DNA of 64,000 nucleotides from Roseivivax halodurans JCM 10272 (GTDB taxonomy: Bacteria; Pseudomonadota; Alphaproteobacteria; Rhodobacterales; Rhodobacteraceae), in the NCBI RefSeq assembly GCF_000521785.1, contig NZ_JALZ01000001.1, positions 310,001-374,000 of the forward strand, read 5' to 3'. The position numbers and the translations under genes were made by a program. Below the pieces are notes generated by a model that made no database searches, was not told the origin of the DNA, and saw nothing but the letters and a program-made list of their open reading frames with translations. Below are positions 16,642 to 23,922 of this stretch, piece by piece (position 1 is the stretch's first letter; each line of letters begins with the position of its first letter).

Positions 16642-17856
16642 TTATGCGGCCGGGCGGGCAGCAGGGCGCAGCACCAGCCAAATGAGCGCCGCGCCGGCGA
16701 GGAAGACGAACGGGGCCATCGCGAGATTGACGCTCGACCAGCCTTCCTGAGCCGTCCCGCCCGAGCAGTTCATGAGGCCGCCCGAGGCGAGCGACGCCAC
16801 CGTGACGCCGCCGAAGACGATGAGGTCGTTGAGGCCCTGCACGCGGCCGCGCTCTTCGGGGCCGTGGGCGGAGGCCAGCATGGAGGTCGCGCCGATGAAG
16901 CCGAAATTCCAGCCGAGCCCCAGCAGCACCAGCGCCCCGAAGAAGTTCGTGAGCTCGACGCCCGCGAGCCCGGTCGCCCCCGCCGCGGCGAGAAGGACAA
17001 GGCCGGCGGCGACGATCCGTTCCGCTCCGAAGCGGGCGATCAGGTGGCCGGTGAAGAAGGACGGCGCGAACATGGCGAGCACATGCGCGCTCACCACGTC
17101 GGCGGCGGTGTTCTGGGCAAAGCCGCAGCCGACCACGGCAAGCGGCGTCGAGGTCATCATGAGGTTCATGAGCGCGTAGGTGACCGTCGCGCAGATGATC
17201 GCGACCGCGATGCGCGGTGTGGCGAGCAGCTCGGCCACCGTTCGGCCGCGCGATGCGCCGGGCTCGGGCCGCGGCGGTCGCGGGATGTCGAGGAAGAGGA
17301 AGAGGACCGCACCTGCGAGGTTCAGGACGATCACAGCCGCATAGGCTCCGAGGAACGGAATCACGAAGGCGTCGGAGGTGACCTTGACCAGCTGCGGGCC
17401 GATCAGCGCCGCCGCGAGCCCGCCGGCGAGCACGTAGGAGATCGCCTTGGGACGGAAGCTCTCCTCCGCCGTGTCGGCCGCCGCGAAGCGGTAGAAGTTC
17501 TGCGCGGACATGTAGGTGCCCGTCAGGAGGCTGCCGAGAAGGAAGAGGCCGAAGGATTGCTCCCAGAGGCCCCAGGCGGAGACGGCGCCGCCGAGGGCAC
17601 CCGCACCGGCACCTACGAAGAAGCCCGCGCGCCGTCCCGCCCGCTGCATGAAGCCCGACAGGACCGGCGCCGACAGCATGGAGCCGAGCACGATCAGCGA
17701 GATCGGAAGCGTTGCGAAACACGGGTTCGGGCTGAGCGATTGGCCGGCGAGCCCGCCGAGCGTGAAGATGATCGGCATCTGCGCGCCGAGCACCGCCTGC
17801 GCGAGCACCAGCACCATCACGTTGCGCCGTGCGCGGGTCTGAACGGTCGTCGTCAT
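16642..17856 (-). CDS. Major facilitator superfamily transporter
   Basis: 404-residue protein with about twelve hydrophobic segments. Features include PIIFTLGGLAGQ in TM1, a basic loop MQRAGRRAGFF between TM2 and TM3, and GPEERGRVQGLNDLIVFGG in the second half, a pattern of bacterial MFS drug or metabolite exporters. The substrate cannot be inferred. It is divergent from cobK with 85 bp between start codons and convergent with the phytoene-synthase-like gene. Confidence 0.85.
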   Translation of the reverse strand: MTTTVQTRARRNVMVLVLAQAVLGAQMPIIFTLGGLAGQSLSPNPCFATLPISLIVLGSMLSAPVLSGFMQRAGRRAGFFVGAGAGALGGAVSAWGLWEQSFGLFLLGSLLTGTYMSAQNFYRFAAADTAEESFRPKAISYVLAGGLAAALIGPQLVKVTSDAFVIPFLGAYAAVIVLNLAGAVLFLFLDIPRPPRPEPGASRGRTVAELLATPRIAVAIICATVTYALMNLMMTSTPLAVVGCGFAQNTAADVVSAHVLAMFAPSFFTGHLIARFGAERIVAAGLVLLAAAGATGLAGVELTNFFGALVLLGLGWNFGFIGATSMLASAHGPEERGRVQGLNDLIVFGGVTVASLASGGLMNCSGGTAQEGWSSVNLAMAPFVFLAGAALIWLVLRPAARPAA

Positions 17857-17941
17857 GCCTAACTTGCTAGGCCGCGGCGGGGGCCTCCGCAAGAGGCTGG
17901 CGGCACTGGGCAAGTCACGGTCGGGGCGATATGACCGGGCC

Positions 17942-18673
17942 ATGAGGGATCTTGCAAATGCCCCGCCCGCCATCTTCGGCGGCACGGCCGAAGCGCTCGA
18001 GCTGGCGCGGCGGATCCCCGGGGCCGTCCTGCTGCTGCCGCCGGGCGAGCGGCGGCCTCCCGGCGTGCCGGGGAGCTTCGAGACGGCGGACATCTCGGCC
18101 GATTGGCTGGCCCGTACCGGCGTCTTCGGCCTGATCATCGCCCCGCATCCCTTCGGTGCGGAAAGTGCCCGCGCCGCCGCCGCGGCGGCCGATGAGCAGG
18201 GGGTGCCGCGCGTCTTCCTGCGCCGTCCGGGCTGGAGAGCGCCGCGCGGTGCCCGCTGGCACCGGGCGCGGTCGGCGGAGCAGCTTCCCCGCCTCATTCC
18301 GGCGGGGGCGAGGATCTTCGCCGCGACCGGGCGCGACGATCTCGCAGCATTGCGCAGATTGAACGCGCGGGTCTTCCTGCGCCGGATTTCGGGACCGCCG
18401 GAACCGATCCCCGGAGTGATCGCGGTTGCCGGAACGCCGCCCTTCACGGTGCGGGAAGAGATGCGCCTCTTCCGGCGCCTCGGCATCGATTGGCTCGTCC
18501 TGCGCGACGCGGGCGGGCCGGGTGCGCGCCCGAAGCTCGATGCGGCGCACCGCCTCGGCTTGCGCGTCGCGCTGATCGACCGCCCCGCCTGGCCCGACGG
18601 GCCTTGCGTCACCACAGCAGAGGAGGCCTTGCAATGGCTGAGCCGGACGATCCCGTCGGCCGCATCATCCTGA
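17942..18673 (+). CDS. cobK: Cobalt-precorrin-6A / precorrin-6A reductase
   Basis: 243-residue protein resembling CobK/CbiJ, which reduces precorrin-6A with NADPH in corrin-ring synthesis. The N-terminus has the family's dinucleotide-binding start IFGGTAEALELARRI, and the C-terminal half contains FTVREEMRLFRRLGIDWLVLRDAGG, then KLDAAHRLGLRVALIDRP, as in CobK proteins. No other cobalamin gene lies nearby, so it is isolated from any cob cluster. It overlaps the next gene by 40 bp. The window also encodes a B12-dependent ribonucleotide reductase and a corrinoid-reactivating protein, consistent with a B12 producer. Confidence 0.82.
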   Translation: MRDLANAPPAIFGGTAEALELARRIPGAVLLLPPGERRPPGVPGSFETADISADWLARTGVFGLIIAPHPFGAESARAAAAAADEQGVPRVFLRRPGWRAPRGARWHRARSAEQLPRLIPAGARIFAATGRDDLAALRRLNARVFLRRISGPPEPIPGVIAVAGTPPFTVREEMRLFRRLGIDWLVLRDAGGPGARPKLDAAHRLGLRVALIDRPAWPDGPCVTTAEEALQWLSRTIPSAASS

Positions 18674-19281
18674 GCGACGCCTGCGTCGCCGAAGGCGCGG
18701 AATGGCTCGCACGGGCCGAGCCGCGCTTTGCCGAGGCACTTGCCCGGACGGGGCCGCTGCCGCTGAGGCGCAATCCCGACGGGTTCGGCCAGCTCCTGAG
18801 CGCCATCGTCAGCCAGCAGGTCTCGGTCGCGTCGGCACGAGCGATCCGGGCCAGGCTCGAGGACGCGGGCATGACCTCGCAGGCGGCGATCGCGCATGTC
18901 GACGAGGACCATTTGCGCTCCCTCGGCCTCTCCCGTCAGAAGGCCCGCTACGCCAAGGCCCTGGCCGGGGCGGGCATCGATTTCGACGCGCTGCGCACCG
19001 CGCCGACACCGGAGGTCGTGCGGACGCTGACCGAGGTGAAGGGGATCGGTGTCTGGACGGCCGAGATCTTCGCGATGTTCAGCCTCGGGCGGGCCGACGT
19101 CTTCGCCCCCGGGGATCTCGCGCTGCAGGAGGGCGCGCGGGTGCTCTTCGACCTGCCCGAGAGACCGAAGGAGCGGGCGCTCCGCGAGATGGCCGAGGCC
19201 TGGTCGCCATGGAGATCGGTTGCGGCGCGCGCTCTCTGGGCCTACTACCACGTCGCAAAGAACAGGGAAGGCATCGCATGA
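18634..19281 (+). CDS. DNA-3-methyladenine glycosylase II family protein (AlkA-like)
   Basis: 215-residue base-excision repair glycosylase of the HhH-GPD superfamily. Visible: FGQLLSAIVSQQVSVASARAI, then the helix-hairpin-helix LTEVKGIGVWTAEIFAMFSLGR and the catalytic aspartate in DVFAPGDLALQ. It is the short form lacking the N-terminal AlkA domain. AGGAGG sits nine bases before ATG 18634, inside cobK. Its stop codon overlaps the next start by four bases (ATGA), so cobK, this gene and the esterase form one tightly coupled operon with no obvious shared pathway. Confidence 0.9.
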   Translation: MAEPDDPVGRIILSDACVAEGAEWLARAEPRFAEALARTGPLPLRRNPDGFGQLLSAIVSQQVSVASARAIRARLEDAGMTSQAAIAHVDEDHLRSLGLSRQKARYAKALAGAGIDFDALRTAPTPEVVRTLTEVKGIGVWTAEIFAMFSLGRADVFAPGDLALQEGARVLFDLPERPKERALREMAEAWSPWRSVAARALWAYYHVAKNREGIA

Positions 19282-19943
19282 CCCGCGTATTGCAAGCCGG
19301 CCGGCGGCCGCCCGTCTCCGGCGACACCCGCTCGGCCGTGGTGTTCCTCCACGGCTACGGGGCGAACGGCGCCGATCTTCTCGGTCTCGCCGACCCGCTC
19401 GGCGAGCACCTGCCCGACACGCTCTTCGTGGCGCCCGACGCACCCGAGGCCTGCGCCGTCAATCCGATGGGCCTGCAATGGTTTCCGATCCCCTGGATCG
19501 ACGGATCGAGCCAGGAAGAGGCGGAAACCGGCATGCATGCCGCGGCGAAGGACCTCGACGCCTTCCTCGACGCGCTGATGGTCGACGAGGATCTGATGCC
19601 CGAGCAGGTGGCGCTCGTCGGGTTCTCGCAAGGGACGATGATGGCGCTTCATGTCGCGCCCCGCCGCGAGGATCCGGTGGCCGGGATCGTCGCCTTTTCC
19701 GGCCGGGTGCTTCAGCCCGAACTTCTCGCCGACGAGGCGATCAGCCGCCCGCCCGTCCTGCTGGTCCATGGAGATCAGGACGACGTCGTCCCGCCGCATT
19801 CGATGCAGGAAGCCGCCGAGGCGCTGCAGACCGCAGGCTGGCAGGACGTCTACGCCCACGTGATGAAGGGTACGGGCCACGGTATCGCACCCGACGGCCT
19901 GTCGGTCGCGCTCGCGTTCCTGCGCGACAAGGCGGGGTTCTGA
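19278..19943 (+). CDS. Phospholipase/carboxylesterase family alpha/beta hydrolase
   Basis: 221-residue serine hydrolase resembling acyl-protein thioesterase/carboxylesterase (PF02230). Oxyanion-hole region FLHGYGANGADLLGL, nucleophile elbow GFSQG (LVGFSQGTMMALH), acid in HGDQDDVVP and catalytic histidine in KGTGHGIAPDG. No signal peptide, so cytoplasmic. Natural substrate unknown. Last gene of a three-gene operon after cobK and the DNA glycosylase, with ATGA start/stop overlap. Confidence 0.9.
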   Translation: MTRVLQAGRRPPVSGDTRSAVVFLHGYGANGADLLGLADPLGEHLPDTLFVAPDAPEACAVNPMGLQWFPIPWIDGSSQEEAETGMHAAAKDLDAFLDALMVDEDLMPEQVALVGFSQGTMMALHVAPRREDPVAGIVAFSGRVLQPELLADEAISRPPVLLVHGDQDDVVPPHSMQEAAEALQTAGWQDVYAHVMKGTGHGIAPDGLSVALAFLRDKAGF

Positions 19944-20220
19944 GGCGCCGCCCCCGTCGTTCCATCCTCGGCAACAGTGGGGGCCGGTAGCCCGGCCTCC
20001 GCAGCCCTCGCACCGGAAATGTGGTCGCGACGCATCGTCGCCTCGCCTTATCCAGCCTGTCATGCACATGTTGCAGTCACCCGATATCCGATCGGGCGAC
20101 ACCGCATATTGCGGGACTTGTGGGAATCGGATCGCGATATATAGTTATCGAGAGGCTGGGGCGGGTTCCCCGTCCTGGCGGGCCGGAAGACGGGCAGGCA
20201 GGGCGAGGACCGAGTCGAAG

Positions 20221-20805
20221 ATGGACGGTGACTTCAGGACACATTTCGTGCGGGAACCGGGTGCGCTCAAGCATCATCCGGCGCTCGTGCTCAATGCGGA
20301 TTACAGGCCGCTCTCGTACTACCCGCTCTCGCTCTGGCCATGGCAGGAAGCGGTGAAGGCCTCGTTCCTCGACCGGGTCGACATCATCGCCGAATACGAC
20401 GAGGTGGTGAGAAGTCCCTCGATGACGCTCAGGATACCAAGCGTCGTGGTGCTGAAAGATTACGTCAAACCCCAGAAGCGCGTGGCCTTCACGCGCTTCA
20501 ATCTTTTTCTGAGGGACGAATTCCGCTGCCAGTATTGCGGATCGACCGGCGAGCTGACCTTCGACCACGTCGTGCCGCGCGCCTCGGGTGGGATCACCAG
20601 CTGGGAGAACGTCGTCGCCGCCTGCGCGCCGTGCAACCTGCGCAAGGGCTCGAAGAGCCTGCGGCGCTCGGGCCTCTCGCTGCGCAGGCCGCCGCGACAG
20701 CCCGGGGCGGAGGAGCTGCGCAACATGGGACGGAAATTTCCACCGAACCATCTGCACCACAGCTGGCTCGATTTCCTCTACTGGGACGCCGAACTCGAGC
20801 AGTAA
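20221..20805 (+). CDS. HNH endonuclease domain protein
   Basis: 194-residue protein with a C-terminal HNH nuclease domain (about 80-150): zinc-knuckle pair CQYCG, then LTFDHVVPRASGGITSWENVVAACAPCN and RKG. The preceding region (ALVLNADYRPLSYYPLSLWPWQEAVKA) is characteristic of a widespread cellular HNH family found in alphaproteobacteria rather than of homing or phage enzymes. ATG 20221 (MDGDFRTHFV) is chosen; the reading frame is open further upstream to about 20062, but that sequence is low-complexity and unlike the family. Role unknown, possibly DNA repair. Confidence 0.85.
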   Translation: MDGDFRTHFVREPGALKHHPALVLNADYRPLSYYPLSLWPWQEAVKASFLDRVDIIAEYDEVVRSPSMTLRIPSVVVLKDYVKPQKRVAFTRFNLFLRDEFRCQYCGSTGELTFDHVVPRASGGITSWENVVAACAPCNLRKGSKSLRRSGLSLRRPPRQPGAEELRNMGRKFPPNHLHHSWLDFLYWDAELEQ

Positions 20806-21008
20806 GGCTTGGCGAGAGCCCGGGTCGATCGAAGTGATGAGATGTGGTCAGCGACCGGACAGCGGCACCGCCATGGGGGCTGACCGTCTGGAGATTGGCG
20901 GACGTGAGCATTGCGCCTCGGACGTCCCGACCGGCGCAATGGCTGTTTTCCCGCGCTGTCAGATCCCGCGATAGGCGTGCCCGGCATGCGCCGGGCCGCG
21001 ATCCTATG
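20806..21008. other. Convergent intergenic gap
   Basis: 203 bp between the ends of the HNH gene and the leftward bactofilin gene. It contains a long-range inverted repeat GGTCAGC (about 20845) / GCTGACC (about 20877) but no T-run. No gene or clear terminator is supported. Confidence 0.3.
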
Positions 21009-21557
21009 TCAGCTCGGCTGCTGCTCCGCCTTCGCGGCTGCGGCCGGCTGCTGCGGCGTGGTCGAGGTGGTCTGGCTCGAGGAGGGGGCCGGTGCACCGC
21101 TCTTGCCGCGCTGCGACAAGGGATCGTCCTGACGCTGCACGGAGCCTTCGAAATGCGCGCCGCTCTCGATCGCGATGGTCTTGTGGATGATGTCGCCCTC
21201 GACCCGCGCGGTGGCGGTGAGACGGACCTTGAGGCCACGCACCCGGCCGACGATCCGGCCGTTCACGACGACGTCGTCGGCGATGCATTCGCCCTTGATC
21301 GTGGCGCTCTCTCCGACTGTCAGCAGATGCGCGCGGATATCGCCTTCGACGGTTCCCTCGATCTGGATGTCGCCGGTCGTCTTCACGTTGCCGGTGATGT
21401 GCAGATCGTTGGACAGGACGGAGGCCGGAGGCTTCGCCTTGGGAGCCTGCGGCTTGAAGTCCGAAGACTGCCGCGGTGTGGTCGCATTGTCTTGGGCTGC
21501 CGGCGTCTGATCGTCCGTCTTGGGAGCCGGATCGTTGATTTTGCTCTTAGAAAACAT
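21009..21557 (-). CDS. Bactofilin
   Basis: 182-residue polymer-forming cytoskeletal protein. The central bactofilin domain (about residues 45-130) is a run of short beta repeats rich in Gly and Val: LHITGNVKTTGDIQIEGTVEGD, then GESATIKGECIADDVVVNGRI. It is flanked by Pro/Ala/Gln-rich disordered tails, as expected for a right-handed beta-helix that assembles into membrane-bound filaments. It overlaps the M23 peptidase gene upstream by 11 bp. Bactofilin-M23 pairs of this type are known to act together in cell-shape control in alphaproteobacteria (family knowledge). Confidence 0.93.
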   Translation of the reverse strand: MFSKSKINDPAPKTDDQTPAAQDNATTPRQSSDFKPQAPKAKPPASVLSNDLHITGNVKTTGDIQIEGTVEGDIRAHLLTVGESATIKGECIADDVVVNGRIVGRVRGLKVRLTATARVEGDIIHKTIAIESGAHFEGSVQRQDDPLSQRGKSGAPAPSSSQTTSTTPQQPAAAAKAEQQPS

Positions 21558-22854
21558 CTTTCGCAGCCTTGAGATAAGTCATGGGATTCACCGCCTTGCC
21601 GCCGACGCGAACCTCGTAGTGGAGGTGCGTGCCGGTGGATCGTCCGGTGTTTCCCATATCACTGATCTTCTGACCGCGCGAGACCTTTTGCCCAACCTCG
21701 ACATGCAGCTTCGAGTTGTGTGCGTATCGGGTCTCGATCCCGAATTCGTGCCGGATCTTCACCAGCCGCCCGTAGCCCGACATCCAGCCGGCAAAGGTGA
21801 CCACGCCATCGGCTGTCGAGTAGATCGGGGTACCGTGCGGCGCCGCGAAGTCGGTGCCTTCGTGCATCCGGCCCCAGCGGCGGCCGAAGCCCGAGGTGAA
21901 GCGGAAGGCATCCTTGAGCGGCGAGGCGAAGGGCACCTTCTGGGCCGCGATCCGGTACATGTTGAGCCGGTCCATCTGGCCGAGGATGTCGTTCGCGCGG
22001 CTCGCGTCGGGGCCGAGCTCCTCGCCGCGGGTCGAGAAGGACAGCGGCGTGAGCGGTCCGCCCTGTCCGGAATAGCCGCGGCGCACCTCGTTGATGATGC
22101 GGTCGGGATCCATGCCGGCATTCTCGAACATCTTGTCGAGCGGCTCGACGGAGACCTTCATGGCGTCCTCGAGCTGGCGGAAGATCATGTCGTTCTTCTC
22201 TTCCATCAGCCGGATCTCGGTCGCCATCTCGTCGGCGCGCAGGATCGCGTCCTCGGCGTCGGCGACGACCTTGTCGCGCTCTTCCGCCGTCTTGGCGAGG
22301 GCGGAGGCCAGGAAGTCCATCGTGCCGTCGTCTCCGGCGCCGGCAATTGCGGTGCCGCCGTCCTCGAGGCTCTGACGCAGGGCCGCATATTGTTCGCGGT
22401 AGCCCTCGCGCTGCTTCATCACGTCGCCGAGCGTCGCCTGCACGACGTCGAGGCCGGTGGCGAGCTCCTGACGCCGCGCCTCCGACTTGAGGAGCTGCGA
22501 CTGCATCGCCGAGACCTGCGCGAGCGCGGAGTTGAAGCGCTCCTGCGCGGCAAGGGCCTCGGCGGCCCGGGCGTCGCGCTCGGCGGCCACGTCGTTGAGG
22601 CGCTGGCGGTAGGTGACCTGATCGCGGATCGCCTGTTCGCGGTAGGATCCCGCACCGATCGAATCCATCAGGAGGATCGCGGTGGTGACGATCGACCAGG
22701 TGATGATGGCGGTGGAACCGGCGAGGGCGATCGCCTGCGTCTCGGGCTTCAGCCGGATGAAGCGGGTATCGCTATCTGATCTCAGGAAGAGGCGGCGTTC
22801 TGGAAGATAGCGCTCTAGGAGCGCGTGTGTCTTGATCGCTAGGCGCGTTCTCAC
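21547..22854 (-). CDS. Membrane-anchored M23 family peptidoglycan endopeptidase with DUF5930-like N-terminus
   Basis: 435-residue protein: cytoplasmic head (1-45), one transmembrane helix (about 46-66), a long periplasmic coiled coil (about 80-240) and a C-terminal M23 (LytM) domain (about 310-430). The zinc ligands are present: HEGTDFAAPHGTPIY supplies His and Asp, and GTHLHYEVRV supplies the HxH. The enzyme likely cleaves peptide cross-links or is a LytM regulator. GTG start preceded by AGGGGA. The bactofilin gene starts inside its last codons, so the two are translationally coupled; the cytoplasmic head is a candidate site for binding bactofilin. Confidence 0.9.
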   Translation of the reverse strand: MRTRLAIKTHALLERYLPERRLFLRSDSDTRFIRLKPETQAIALAGSTAIITWSIVTTAILLMDSIGAGSYREQAIRDQVTYRQRLNDVAAERDARAAEALAAQERFNSALAQVSAMQSQLLKSEARRQELATGLDVVQATLGDVMKQREGYREQYAALRQSLEDGGTAIAGAGDDGTMDFLASALAKTAEERDKVVADAEDAILRADEMATEIRLMEEKNDMIFRQLEDAMKVSVEPLDKMFENAGMDPDRIINEVRRGYSGQGGPLTPLSFSTRGEELGPDASRANDILGQMDRLNMYRIAAQKVPFASPLKDAFRFTSGFGRRWGRMHEGTDFAAPHGTPIYSTADGVVTFAGWMSGYGRLVKIRHEFGIETRYAHNSKLHVEVGQKVSRGQKISDMGNTGRSTGTHLHYEVRVGGKAVNPMTYLKAAKDVF

Positions 22855-23334
22855 CTGGTCGTCCCCTGTCCCGTCTCAACATGTGGTACTCGGTTCAACT
22901 GACACCCGGCACCTTGGTCAAAGCCATTACGCGTGCCGGAAATGCGTTGCAACGATTTGAGGGGGAACCATCCTGCACGAGCGGGAAACCGCGCCAGACC
23001 GGCAAAAATCCGCCGATAAATCAACGACTATGCTGACGCTGGGTCAGATTTGCGGCGGCGACGGAACGGTCGCGCGGGGGCCATGAGGCGCGGGGGACCG
23101 GGTCTCGCCATTGCAGGTCTCGTCCCTATGCGGGTCGGCTTCAAGGCGTGCATGGGCTACCGCCGGACGCAGGCGACGGGGTGTGGCATCGGGCCCACAT
23201 CGTCGCAACGCGCCCGGTCCGTATGCCCACGACCCAGGCATCGCCCGCTGCCGGACGTCGTGCGCGGGGATGCTGGAGCGGCCCTGATCTTTGGAACCGG
23301 GCGCCGGCGGGAGGACCCCGGCGCCCGTACTCGC
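22855..23334. other. 480-bp intergenic region
   Basis: Lies between the start of the leftward M23 gene and the 3' end of leftward bcp. The portion near 22900-23040 has A+T-rich patches and should hold the M23-bactofilin promoter. Reading frames on both strands here show no recognisable protein. A GC-rich hairpin occurs at 23298-23327. No tRNA or known RNA motif was seen. Confidence 0.4.
23298..23327. terminator. GC hairpin downstream of bcp
   Basis: CGGGCGCCGG and CCGGCGCCCG form a 10-bp stem around a 10-base loop, ending 8 bp beyond the bcp stop codon. No T-run follows on the minus strand, so termination efficiency is doubtful. Confidence 0.45.
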
Positions 23335-23796
23335 TCAGAGCGCCTGTACCGCCTCGAGGACGTCCTGGGCGTGGCCCGGAACCTTCACCTTCGGCCAGAC
23401 CCGGAGGATTTGCCCGTCGCCGCCGATCAGGAACGTCGACCGCTCGATGCCCATGAATGTCTTGCCGTACATCTTCTTCTCCTTCCAGACGCCGTAGCGC
23501 TCGCAGACATCGCCCTCCTCGTCCGAGAGCAGCCGCACGGTCAGGCTCTTCTTGGTCATGAACTTCTCGTGGCTTGCGATGCTGTCCTTCGAGATGCCGA
23601 ACACCTGTGCGCCGGCGGCTTCGAAGTCGTGCAGGAGGGCGGTGAAATCCTCGTTCTCCTTGGTGCAGCCCGAAGTGTCGTCGCGCGGATAGAAGAACAG
23701 CACGACGGGCGCCGGGCGGAGCTCTGAAAGGGTCACTGTCCCGCCGCCGGTGGCGGGCAGGGTGAAATCGGGGGCGGGATCGGTCGTGTCGAGCAT
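23335..23796 (-). CDS. bcp: Thioredoxin-dependent peroxiredoxin (BCP/PrxQ type)
   Basis: 153-residue peroxidase that reduces hydrogen peroxide and alkyl hydroperoxides. PrxQ motif FFYPRDDTSGCTKENEDF: the peroxidatic cysteine is in SGCTKE. This protein has Thr-Ser-Gly before the Cys and Lys-Glu after, so the resolving Cys five residues on is absent; another Cys occurs in EEGDVCERYGVW. AGGAGG precedes ATG 23796. Divergent from the AsmA-like gene. Confidence 0.95.
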   Translation of the reverse strand: MLDTTDPAPDFTLPATGGGTVTLSELRPAPVVLFFYPRDDTSGCTKENEDFTALLHDFEAAGAQVFGISKDSIASHEKFMTKKSLTVRLLSDEEGDVCERYGVWKEKKMYGKTFMGIERSTFLIGGDGQILRVWPKVKVPGHAQDVLEAVQAL

Positions 23797-23922
23797 GTCG
23801 GAACCTCCTGGTGTCTCATCGGCTGTGGCCCGCGCATGGCAGACGCGGGATGTTGGCCTTCCGGGCAGATGCGCGCCATATAACGCGCGAGGCAAGCATA
23901 AGTCGGGAAGGCCGGGCATCCA

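Noticed and set aside
16642-19443. Minus-strand frame extending the MFS transporter to over 900 codons
   Set aside because: The extension is antisense to cobK and the glycosylase gene; family similarity starts at ATG 17856.
20845-20883. GGTCAGC/GCTGACC inverted repeat after the HNH gene
   Set aside because: Loop of about 25 bases, no T-run and no second copy; not distinguishable from chance in GC-rich DNA.
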